This document shows positions 1-4,966 of a stretch of 5,700 nt of DNA, piece after piece. The notes beneath the pieces were generated by a model, which was not told where the DNA came from, did not search any database, and saw nothing but the letters and a program-made list of their open reading frames with translations. How positions within the stretch are numbered: the stretch's first letter is position 1; each line of letters starts with the position of its first letter. The stretch spans positions 1 to 5,700 of the forward strand of contig JASJGL010000051.1 in the NCBI GenBank assembly GCA_033791545.1, given 5' to 3'. A program made the position numbers and the translations under genes. Source of the DNA: Antarcticimicrobium sp033791545. Its GTDB lineage: Bacteria; Pseudomonadota; Alphaproteobacteria; Rhodobacterales; Rhodobacteraceae.

Positions 1-291
1 AAGCCCGGCCTGCGCCAGCGTCAGCAAAGCAACACCGCGCGCCTGCCCGAGTTTGAGCGTCGCAACACCGTCCTTGTTGACAAAAGTCTGTTCGATACCG
101 GCCTCATCGGGGGCGAATTGCGCGATCACCGCGGCGATCTGTCGGTTCAACGACAGCAGCCGGATCGCCAAGTCATCGCTGGCCTGTGACTTGCACAGAC
201 CATTGGCCACGTGACGCAATCGCCCATTTTGCGATTCGATCACGCCCCAGCCAAGGGTTCTCAACCCCGGATCAATGCCCAGAATTCGCAT
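1..291 (-). CDS. ruvC: Crossover junction endodeoxyribonuclease RuvC, N-terminal part (runs off left edge)
   Basis: RuvC is the dimeric Mg-dependent endonuclease that cuts Holliday junctions made by RuvAB during recombination repair in the cytoplasm. The 97 visible codons begin MRILGIDPGLRTLGWGVIE, the RNase H-like first strand that carries catalytic Asp7. The second catalytic acid is Glu67 in IEQTFVNKDG, followed by the conserved segment LKLGQARGVALL near residues 79-90. The two further catalytic aspartates, near residue 140 in the family, lie beyond the window. The ATG is at 291-289 and sits exactly where RuvC proteins normally begin. The ribosome site is weak: a G-rich stretch about 8 bases upstream. 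In many proteobacteria ruvC heads a ruvCAB cluster, so ruvA may follow off the left edge; that is inference. The upstream gap is shared with a divergent DUF1127 gene and contains direct repeats. Confidence 0.95.
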   Translation of the reverse strand, partial: MRILGIDPGLRTLGWGVIESQNGRLRHVANGLCKSQASDDLAIRLLSLNRQIAAVIAQFAPDEAGIEQTFVNKDGVATLKLGQARGVALLTLAQAGL

Positions 292-330
292 GTGCTGCCC
301 CGCCCGCTCGAAATTTGTTGCTTTTTTGAT

Positions 331-360
331 GCAGTAGCACGAAACGCGAACACGATCCAA
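331..360 (-). promoter_or_regulatory. Candidate ruvC promoter
   Basis: On the minus strand TTGGAT (360-355) and TACTGC (336-331) are separated by 18 bases, a fair match to a sigma-70 promoter with a weak -10 box. It would start transcription about 35 bases upstream of the ruvC ATG. The direct repeats at 388-462 lie immediately upstream of it, where an activator or repressor could act. This is pattern matching by eye only. Confidence 0.3.
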
Positions 361-387
361 GCAATTCAGGCGGAAAATCAGATCACA

Positions 388-473
388 CCAAAAACGACAC
401 GCTTCTTTTCCAAAAACGACACCCGAGCTGAAAGCGACACTTCCCCAGCCTGAAAACGACACAAAAAGCGACC
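388..473. repeat. Four 13-base direct repeats plus one degenerate copy
   Basis: Copies start at 388, 410, 428 and 450 with consensus C(C/T)(A/G)AAA(A/G)CGACAC. The first two copies are identical over 13 bases (CCAAAAACGACAC). The third and fourth read CTGAAAGCGACAC and CTGAAAACGACAC. A degenerate fifth core, AAAAAGCGACC, is at 463-473. Copy-to-copy spacing is 22, 18 and 22 bases, so the members of each outer pair lie about two helical turns apart. The array sits in the gap between the divergent ruvC and DUF1127 genes. I infer a multi-site regulator binding region; I do not recognise the box as CtrA, LexA, DnaA or NrdR. An alternative is a decaying small tandem repeat. Confidence 0.7.
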
Positions 474-633
474 AAAACTCACGAATATTTCAGAGTCTTT
501 TCAGCCGCGGCGACCCATGCACAAACCGCATAGGAAATATGCACTTCCGACGTCTTGCGCGGAAATATTACTCAGATTACCTGCCGCTCAGAAACGAAAC
601 ACAGCGCAACTCTGAAAATAAGGAACTCGTGAA
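474..633 (+). promoter_or_regulatory. Upstream region of the DUF1127 gene
   Basis: This AT-richer stretch holds the leader and presumably the promoter of the DUF1127 gene. I see no strong -35/-10 pair. Two small features stand out: an inverted repeat GCATA-GGAAA-TATGC at 528-542, and a direct repeat GGAAATAT at 533-540 and 561-568. A TTGCGC at 555-560 could be a -35 element but has only TACCTG at the right distance. The ribosome site AGGAAC (621-626) lies 7 bases before the ATG. The small open frames across this region look like chance. Confidence 0.3.
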
Positions 634-852
634 ATGGCTGTATATGACACCAACCGCACCGCCCCTGAATCGGCCATCTTGTTCGGCCGCGTCGGCGCGG
701 CAATCTGCACTGTCATCAGCGCGATTGCAGTATGGAATGACGCACGCGTCACCCGCAACGCTCTGTCCGCACTCAGCGATCGCGAGCTTGAGGATATTGG
801 CCTCAACCGCGGCGAAATCGATCTGATTGCACAACGCAAAGTGTCGATCTAA
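634..852 (+). CDS. Small DUF1127 protein (CcaF1-like)
   Basis: The 72-residue product ends in a typical DUF1127 segment, LSDRELEDIGLNRGEI (residues 47-62), a helix-turn-helix-like basic/acidic unit found in many alphaproteobacterial small proteins. The N-terminal half (residues 13-34) is a hydrophobic or amphipathic helix containing one cysteine. A Shine-Dalgarno sequence AGGAA at 621-625 fixes the ATG at 634. DUF1127 proteins of this size in Rhodobacter sphaeroides (CcaF1) are RNA-binding and are co-transcribed with stress-induced CcsR small RNAs. The same arrangement, a CU-rich hairpin and then a terminator, follows this gene directly, so a role in RNA processing or stress response is a reasonable inference. 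The exact function of this copy is not shown by the sequence. It is probably expressed as a monocistronic mRNA plus 3' small RNA. Confidence 0.85.
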   Translation: MAVYDTNRTAPESAILFGRVGAAICTVISAIAVWNDARVTRNALSALSDRELEDIGLNRGEIDLIAQRKVSI

Positions 853-921
853 CACCCTACTCCTTCTCTCCCTCGGAGTTGGACAAAAACGCCGCACGGG
901 CCCCTGCCCTGCGGCGTTTTT
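853..921 (+). ncRNA. Candidate Cuckoo/CcsR-type 3' small RNA
   Basis: Immediately after the DUF1127 stop codon the transcript can form a hairpin with stem ACTCC (859-863) and GGAGT (875-879). Its 11-base loop (864-874) is made only of C and U and includes CUCUCCCUC. A strong terminator hairpin follows 5 bases later. In Rhodobacteraceae, Cuckoo RNAs (CcsR1-4 of Rhodobacter sphaeroides) have this layout: located behind a DUF1127 gene, a CU-rich anti-Shine-Dalgarno loop (CCUCCUCCC in the type members), then a Rho-independent terminator. Here there is one copy and the loop is a variant, not an exact match. It may be a 3'-UTR-derived RNA processed from the DUF1127 mRNA. The alternative is a simple 3' UTR. 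Confidence 0.5.
885..921. terminator. Strong Rho-independent terminator, likely bidirectional
   Basis: The 12-base arms AAAAACGCCGCA (885-896) and TGCGGCGTTTTT (910-921) are perfectly complementary. The inside can extend with GGGC (898-901) and GCCC (906-909) around a CCCT loop. Both strands end in a run of five T, so it can stop transcripts of the DUF1127 locus (plus) and of the membrane protein gene ending at 961 (minus). Confidence 0.9.
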
Positions 922-960
922 CTGTTCCGGATTGGCCCAGCTTACCCTCGGGGTCCCGGT

Positions 961-1305
961 TCAGCGCATCAGGTCCGCAATCTGTGCCGCCAGACCCCTG
1001 GTCAGCGGGTCAGCCTGCATCAACCATGCGCCCATCGCCTCCACCTTGGTGCCAGATTGCAGCCGGGCAACCCGGTCCTCATAGGTCGCACCGCCGACGC
1101 TGACGAACAGCAGTGCCTTGAAGACAACAAACAGCACCACGATCAGCACCAACAGGCGCGCAGGCCAGCTTCGCCGACGCCGTATCGGTGCCTCGACAAG
1201 CAACCCGTCGGGGCGCTGAACGATATCGTGGCCGCGCAACATGGCGCTGTGCTTGCGGTCAAGCCGGTCAACGCGCCGACTGAAATTCAAATCGTGTTGG
1301 GCCAT
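961..1305 (-). CDS. Small single-pass membrane protein, function unknown
   Basis: The 114-residue product has a charged N-terminal region (residues 1-48), an arginine cluster RRRR at 42-45, one strong membrane helix (about 49-71, rich in L, V and F) and a 43-residue C-terminal tail. The positive charges before the helix suggest N-in/C-out topology, with the tail (DRVARLQSGTKVEAMGAW and the following ADPLTRGLAAQ) in the periplasm. The start is well supported: GGAGG at 1315-1311 lies 5 bases from the ATG at 1305-1303. It lies 107 bases downstream of prmA on the same strand, but a terminator-like hairpin separates them, so co-transcription may be partial. I do not recognise a named domain; it resembles a conserved hypothetical family of Rhodobacteraceae. 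Confidence 0.8.
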   Translation of the reverse strand: MAQHDLNFSRRVDRLDRKHSAMLRGHDIVQRPDGLLVEAPIRRRRSWPARLLVLIVVLFVVFKALLFVSVGGATYEDRVARLQSGTKVEAMGAWLMQADPLTRGLAAQIADLMR

Positions 1306-1369
1306 GATACCCTCCAGAATTTCTGGCCCCCACCAGATTGCGGGGCAAAGATCCGGCTGAATTGTGGCG

Positions 1370-1397
1370 AAAATGGGGCAGATGCCTCAAATGCCCC
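1370..1397 (-). terminator. Probable terminator of prmA
   Basis: On the minus strand a perfect 6-base stem GGGGCA (1397-1392) and TGCCCC (1380-1375) encloses an 11-base loop and is followed by ATTTT (1374-1370). It lies 15 bases past the prmA stop codon. The U-run is short, so read-through into the next minus-strand gene is possible. Confidence 0.55.
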
Positions 1398-1412
1398 TAA
1401 AAGCCGCCGTAT

Positions 1413-2285
1413 TTACGCCGCTTTCCGAAGCAGTAGTGTCGTCCAGTCACCAATTTCTTCGCTTTTCACAAGATTGATGCCGGAACGTGCATAGACCTCG
1501 ATCACGTCAGCAGCTTGTTCATTGAGAAGCCCCGACAGAATCGCATAGCCTTCCGGGCGCAGATGCGCGGCCACATCGGGGGCCAGCGCGACCAGCGGCC
1601 CTTTCAGGATATTGGCAAAGATCAGATCATAGGGCGCCAGCGCCGCAAGCTCGGGATGCGCGAACCCCGCCGCCTCGACGCAGCGCACGCGCCCCTCCAT
1701 GCCATTGGCGCTCAGATTGGCCTCGGCCACATCCACCGCCACCTGATCGATATCGCTGGCAATGATGGTGCCGTCCCAGACCCGCGCCGCCGCCATCGCC
1801 AACACCGCGGTGCCGCAGCCGATATCTGCGACCTTGCCGGCCTCGAACCCGTCCTCGATCAGCCGATCCAAGGCCCGCAGGCAGCCCAGCGTGGTGCCGT
1901 GATGCCCGGTGCCAAAGGCCAGCGCCGCCTCGACCAGCAGCGGAATACGATCCGCCGGCACCTTGTCGGCGTCGTGACTGCCATAAACAAAGAACCGCCC
2001 CGCCTCGACCGGCGCCAACGCACGGCGCACATGCGCCACCCAATCGGTTTCCGGCAATTGCGAGGTGACGAACTCCCCGGCCCCGAACGCCGCCGCCAAC
2101 AGCGCCAGCGCAGAGGCATCGGGACAGTCAGAGAAATAGCCGCCGACCTCCCACACATCAGAGCCATCATCGACCTCGAACACCCCCACACCGGTGGGCA
2201 CCGGCTCCAGCCGCTCCATCGCCTCGCCCAGCGCCTCGGCCTGGGCTTTTCCGGTCAGCGTGGTCAGTGCGGTAAATGTGGGCAT
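1413..2285 (-). CDS. prmA: Ribosomal protein L11 methyltransferase PrmA
   Basis: PrmA transfers methyl groups from S-adenosylmethionine to amino groups of ribosomal protein L11 (RplK) in the cytoplasm. The 290-residue product is close to the usual length (about 293 in E. coli). Residues 1-100 form the substrate-recognition domain. The family signature FGTGHHGTT is at 124-132, the SAM-binding glycine motif DIGCGT at 154-159, the acidic residue at the end of the second strand is Asp178 in SDIDQVAV, and the NILKGPL catalytic-loop motif is at 225-231. I chose the ATG at 2285 because AGGAG (2296-2292) lies 6 bases before it. An in-frame TTG 15 bases further upstream would overlap that ribosome site and is unlikely. 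The gene is not known to be essential in E. coli. No operon with rplK is seen. Confidence 0.95.
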   Translation of the reverse strand: MPTFTALTTLTGKAQAEALGEAMERLEPVPTGVGVFEVDDGSDVWEVGGYFSDCPDASALALLAAAFGAGEFVTSQLPETDWVAHVRRALAPVEAGRFFVYGSHDADKVPADRIPLLVEAALAFGTGHHGTTLGCLRALDRLIEDGFEAGKVADIGCGTAVLAMAAARVWDGTIIASDIDQVAVDVAEANLSANGMEGRVRCVEAAGFAHPELAALAPYDLIFANILKGPLVALAPDVAAHLRPEGYAILSGLLNEQAADVIEVYARSGINLVKSEEIGDWTTLLLRKAA

Positions 2286-2311
2286 GGAAATCTCCTGCAA
2301 AGCTGCATCCG

Positions 2312-2340
2312 GCCCTAGGACCCCGGCGCGGCAAGGTCAA
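2312..2340 (-). promoter_or_regulatory. Candidate prmA promoter
   Basis: In the 62-base gap between the MFS stop codon and prmA, the minus strand carries TTGACC (2340-2335), a 17-base spacer and TAGGGC (2317-2312). The -35 box is good and the -10 box is weak, a common situation in GC-rich alphaproteobacteria. The start of transcription would be about 20 bases before the prmA ATG. The alternative is read-through from the MFS gene. Confidence 0.35.
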
Positions 2341-2347
2341 GCGTGCC

Positions 2348-3580
2348 CTATTGTGCCGGGGCCGGAACAAAGCGCGCCAGAACGGTCTCGTTCCCCCGCT
2401 CTGGGTGGCGCGGGATCAGCAGCGACAGAAACAGCGAGATCATCGCCATCCCGGCCGCCAGTCCGAACACCGCGCCGGGCGCGACCATCCAGAGATAACC
2501 CAGCGTCGCCGGCAGAACCACCGCGGCAATATGGTTGATGGTAAAGGCGACAGCGGCCGTGGGCGCAATATCAGCCGGATCGGCGATCTTTTGGAAATAG
2601 GTCTTCAGCGCAAGCGCCATGGCAAAGAACATGTGGTCGATCACATAAAGCGTCGCCGCCAGCACCACCCCCCAGCCAAAATAATAGATGCCACCATAGG
2701 CCAGGAACACCAGAACCAGCCCGCCATATTCGAACATCAGCGCCCGGCGTTCGCCAAAGGCCCCCACGGCGCGCCCCACCAAGGGGGCGAACACCATATT
2801 GGCCACCAGGTTGATCAGGAACAGCGCCGTGACTTCATGCACATCAAAACCGAATTTCTCGACCATCATGAACCCGGCGAACACGGTGAAAATCTGCCGC
2901 CGCGCCCCGGCCATGAATTGCAGCGCGTAATACAGCCAATAGCGCCGGCGCAGCACCATCTTCTTGCTCTGTACGGTTTCAGCCTGAAACTGGGGATACA
3001 GGAAAAACGCCAGCACGGCGACCAGCGCGGTAAAACCACCCGCAAACGCGTAGACCACACCATAGGTCAGGCCCAGCGGCTCCCACAACAGCACGATCAA
3101 CCCATAGGACACCAGCGTCGCCCCCGACCCGGCCGCCAGCAGCCAGCCCAGCATGCGCGGCGCCCGATCCTTGGGCAGCCATTGCAGCTGCAGCGACTGG
3201 TTCACCGTCTCGTAATAGTGAAACCCGATCGAACTGAGCATGGTGATGGTCAGAATGCCGCCCAGCGACGGGAACTGCGCGGTCAGTGCCGTCGCCACCC
3301 CCAGCAGCACCAGCGCGACCAACCCCAACACCTGTTCGCGCATCACCATCAGCACCGCGATCACCCCGATCGCCAGAAACCCCGGGATCTCGCGCACCGT
3401 GTGCAACCAGCCGATGTCGTGGCCGTCAAACTGCGCCACCTCGATGACGAAATTGTTCAGCAGCGCCGACCAGGTGGCAAAGGCCACCGGCATGGCCACG
3501 GCCATCAGGAACAACAGCGCAACGGGGCGGCGCCAGACCGGCAGATGCCGGGCCTCGGACAGGGGGACAATACGGCTCAT
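2348..3580 (-). CDS. Major facilitator superfamily transporter, substrate unknown
   Basis: The 410-residue product has about 12 hydrophobic helices and fits an MFS secondary transporter of the inner membrane. Helix 1 is near residues 19-40, and a longer basic loop (ETVQSKKMVLRRR) lies between helices 6 and 7, as expected for the central loop. A motif A-like loop GRAVGAFGERRAL lies between helices 8 and 9. The helix 2-3 loop lacks a clear motif A. Unusual features are the N-terminal NNFVIEV segment and helix 4 with FHYYETVN, so substrate prediction from motifs is not possible. I chose ATG at 3580; the only Shine-Dalgarno trace is AAGAG 8 bases upstream. An in-frame TTG at 3652 would add 24 polar residues (with several Arg and His) that look non-coding. 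The gene is divergent from the YeeE-like transporter with 131 bases between starts, so joint control is possible. Confidence 0.85.
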   Translation of the reverse strand: MSRIVPLSEARHLPVWRRPVALLFLMAVAMPVAFATWSALLNNFVIEVAQFDGHDIGWLHTVREIPGFLAIGVIAVLMVMREQVLGLVALVLLGVATALTAQFPSLGGILTITMLSSIGFHYYETVNQSLQLQWLPKDRAPRMLGWLLAAGSGATLVSYGLIVLLWEPLGLTYGVVYAFAGGFTALVAVLAFFLYPQFQAETVQSKKMVLRRRYWLYYALQFMAGARRQIFTVFAGFMMVEKFGFDVHEVTALFLINLVANMVFAPLVGRAVGAFGERRALMFEYGGLVLVFLAYGGIYYFGWGVVLAATLYVIDHMFFAMALALKTYFQKIADPADIAPTAAVAFTINHIAAVVLPATLGYLWMVAPGAVFGLAAGMAMISLFLSLLIPRHPERGNETVLARFVPAPAQ

Positions 3581-3711
3581 GGGCAAGGCTCTTACGCCGC
3601 TTTTCCCGCCTTGGCGAGGGTGCGGGTCCAACGAACACCTGATATGTATCAATGCAAAATGGCCACCGATTGTGTATGCTGAGGGTCGCGAACGGGGCGG
3701 AGGAGGCAGCG
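3581..3711. promoter_or_regulatory. Divergent control region with a small palindrome
   Basis: This gap must hold promoters for both the MFS gene (minus) and the YeeE-like gene (plus). TGATA-TG-TATCA at 3640-3651 is a 12-base palindrome with 2 central bases, in the middle of the gap, and could be an operator. A possible plus-strand -10 TATGCT is at 3675-3680 without a good -35. AGGAGG at 3701-3706 is a near-ideal ribosome site for the YeeE-like gene. CGCC-TT-GGCG at 3607-3616 is a second tiny palindrome. All of this is by eye. Confidence 0.35.
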
Positions 3712-4773
3712 ATGGACTTGGTGGCAGTCGTGGAACGAATTGGCGAGGCGCCGACAGCGGCGCTGTTCGGCCTGATCACCGGCATCGTGTTTGGCGTGGC
3801 GGCGCAGCGCTCGCGCTTTTGCCTGCGCGCGGCGACGGTGGAATTTGCCCGCGGCGAAATGGGCGACAAGGTGGCGGTCTGGCTGCTGACCTTCTCGACC
3901 GCCGTGGTCTGGGTGCAGGCGGCGCAGCTTTCGGGCCTGATGGACAGCGCCGACGCGCGCATGATGGCAGTGCCCGGCAGCTGGTCCGGCGCCATCGTCG
4001 GCGGGCTGATCTTCGGCGCCGGCATGGTGCTGGCGCGCGGCTGTTCCGGGCGACTTCTGGTGCTGGCCGCCACCGGCAACCTGCGCTCGGTGGTTTCCGG
4101 GCTGATCTTTGCCGTGGTGGCGCAGATGAGCCTTTCAGGCCTGCTGGCCCCCTTGCGCGACCGCATCGCCGCGCTCTGGATCACCGAGGGCGGACGCAAT
4201 ATGAACCTGTTGGCCAGCCTCGGCCTGCCAGACTATGGCGGCCTGCTGCTGGGCGTGACGATCGCCTTTGTCGCGCTGGTGTTGTCGCGCCGCAACCGGA
4301 TCGGCGTGCAGCGGTTGATCTTTGCCTCCGGCGTCGGCTTCTCGGTGGCGCTGGGATGGGTGCTGACCTATTCGCTGGCGCAGGTCGCCTTTGAGCCGAT
4401 GCAGATCGAAAGCGCCACCTTCACCGGCCCCTCAGCGCATACGCTGATGTTCTTCCTTGAACGCAACGCGGTGCTGGAATTCGACGTCGGGCTGGTGCCC
4501 GGCGTGTTCATCGGCGCGATGATCGCCGCGAGCCTTGCCGGCGAGATGAAGCTGCAGGCGTTCGACGGCCCGGTCACTATGCGCAAGGCGATGATCGGGG
4601 CGGCGATGATGGGCTTTGGCGGCATGTTGGCAGGCGGCTGCGCCATCGGCGCGGGCGTCACCGGCGGCTCGATCTTTGCCGGCACAGCCTGGGCGGCGCT
4701 GTTCTTCATGTGGGTGGGCGCGGTGGCCACCGATCTTCTGGTCGATCAACGCGGCAGCCCCGTTCCCGCCTGA
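3712..4773 (+). CDS. YeeE/YedE-family sulfur-compound transporter (TsuA-like)
   Basis: The 353-residue membrane protein belongs to the YeeE/YedE (Sulf_transp) family, whose characterised member TsuA/YeeE takes up thiosulfate through cysteine-lined repeats. Three motifs support this. RSRFCLRAA at 33-41 contains Cys37 and matches the RGRFCL start of E. coli YeeE. The first GC motif is GMVLARGCSGR at 104-114 with Cys111. The second is GGMLAGGCAIGAG ending near residue 315 with Cys310. The two GC motifs mark the internal repeat, and length agrees with YeeE (352 in E. coli). The start is fixed by AGGAGG (3701-3706), 5 bases before the ATG; an in-frame ATG at 3652 has no ribosome site. No TusA/YeeD-like, rhodanese or ArsR-type gene is adjacent, so the substrate (thiosulfate or another sulfur or selenium compound) is unproved. 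Confidence 0.85.
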   Translation: MDLVAVVERIGEAPTAALFGLITGIVFGVAAQRSRFCLRAATVEFARGEMGDKVAVWLLTFSTAVVWVQAAQLSGLMDSADARMMAVPGSWSGAIVGGLIFGAGMVLARGCSGRLLVLAATGNLRSVVSGLIFAVVAQMSLSGLLAPLRDRIAALWITEGGRNMNLLASLGLPDYGGLLLGVTIAFVALVLSRRNRIGVQRLIFASGVGFSVALGWVLTYSLAQVAFEPMQIESATFTGPSAHTLMFFLERNAVLEFDVGLVPGVFIGAMIAASLAGEMKLQAFDGPVTMRKAMIGAAMMGFGGMLAGGCAIGAGVTGGSIFAGTAWAALFFMWVGAVATDLLVDQRGSPVPA

Positions 4774-4781
4774 CGTCCCCC

Positions 4782-4805
4782 GGGCCAAAGCGCCCCGCTC
4801 TTTTT
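4782..4805 (+). terminator. Weak candidate terminator after the YeeE-like gene
   Basis: GGGC (4782-4785) can pair with GCCC (4792-4795), or AGCG (4789-4792) with CGCT (4796-4799). The second choice is followed directly by C and five T (4801-4805). The stems are short, so this is only a plausible terminator, 8 to 15 bases after the stop codon. Confidence 0.35.
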
Positions 4806-4841
4806 CTGGCCGGAAATACTCCCACCGGAGGCACCGGGTGG
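4799..4841. repeat. Intergenic block resembling a dispersed Rhodobacteraceae repeat
   Basis: On the minus strand this block reads GCCTCCGGTGGGAGTATTT, then CCGGCCAGAAAAAG. From memory, near-identical strings (GCCTCCGGCGGG, then a TATTT, then AGAAAAAG) are frequent between genes in Rhodobacter, Paracoccus and Roseobacter-group genomes. It can fold locally: CTCC (4819-4822) with GGAG (4827-4830), or CCACC (4822-4826) with GGTGG (4837-4841). Its role is not established; it may act as a transcript end or as a dispersed palindromic element. Confidence 0.4.
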
Positions 4842-4875
4842 AACATTGCAACCCTTTGAAACAAAAGCTTCTCTG

Positions 4876-4895
4876 ACTGCGGCGTTCTTCGCAGT
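4876..4895. repeat. Inverted repeat, 6-base arms
   Basis: ACTGCG (4876-4881) and CGCAGT (4890-4895) are perfectly complementary with an 8-base loop. No T-run follows on either strand, so it is not a normal terminator. It is the first of a series of inverted repeats reaching to the hydrolase gene. Confidence 0.5.
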
Positions 4896-4902
4896 GATAC
4901 AG

Positions 4903-4930
4903 TTTTGTGTACCAAGTGAGGCACACAAAA
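4903..4930. repeat. Inverted repeat, 8-base perfect arms (11 with one wobble)
   Basis: TTTTGTGT (4903-4910) and ACACAAAA (4923-4930) are perfect inverted copies 12 bases apart. Read as minus-strand RNA the stem extends over a G-U pair by GCC/GGT to 11 base pairs with a 6-base loop. No U-run follows the stem on either strand. It could be an operator for a dimeric regulator, an end of a decayed mobile element, or an RNA hairpin. Confidence 0.6.
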
Positions 4931-4966
4931 GACAAGATCTCAAATCTAGCGTGGCGGTGAAAGCGG

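Noticed and set aside
211..453. 80-codon plus-strand frame over the ruvC start and the direct repeats
   Set aside because: It is antisense to ruvC, lacks a ribosome site and family resemblance, and its C-terminal part is just the translated repeat array.
388..473. CRISPR array
   Set aside because: Repeats of 13 bases with spacers of 5-9 bases are far too short, the repeats vary, and no cas gene is present.
1515..2318. Plus-strand open frame (267 codons) opposite prmA
   Set aside because: The minus strand clearly encodes PrmA with all its motifs. The plus frame is Arg, Gln and His rich and has no ribosome site.
2276..3682. Long plus-strand open frame (468 codons) opposite the MFS gene
   Set aside because: Its product is dominated by His, Gln, Arg and Pro with no recognisable domain, the usual mirror of hydrophobic codons in the real membrane protein gene on the other strand.
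3240..4394. Plus-strand open frame spanning the MFS gene and the start of the YeeE-like gene
   Set aside because: It overlaps two well-supported genes, reads them out of frame or antisense, and is Arg/Gly/Ala rich low-complexity.
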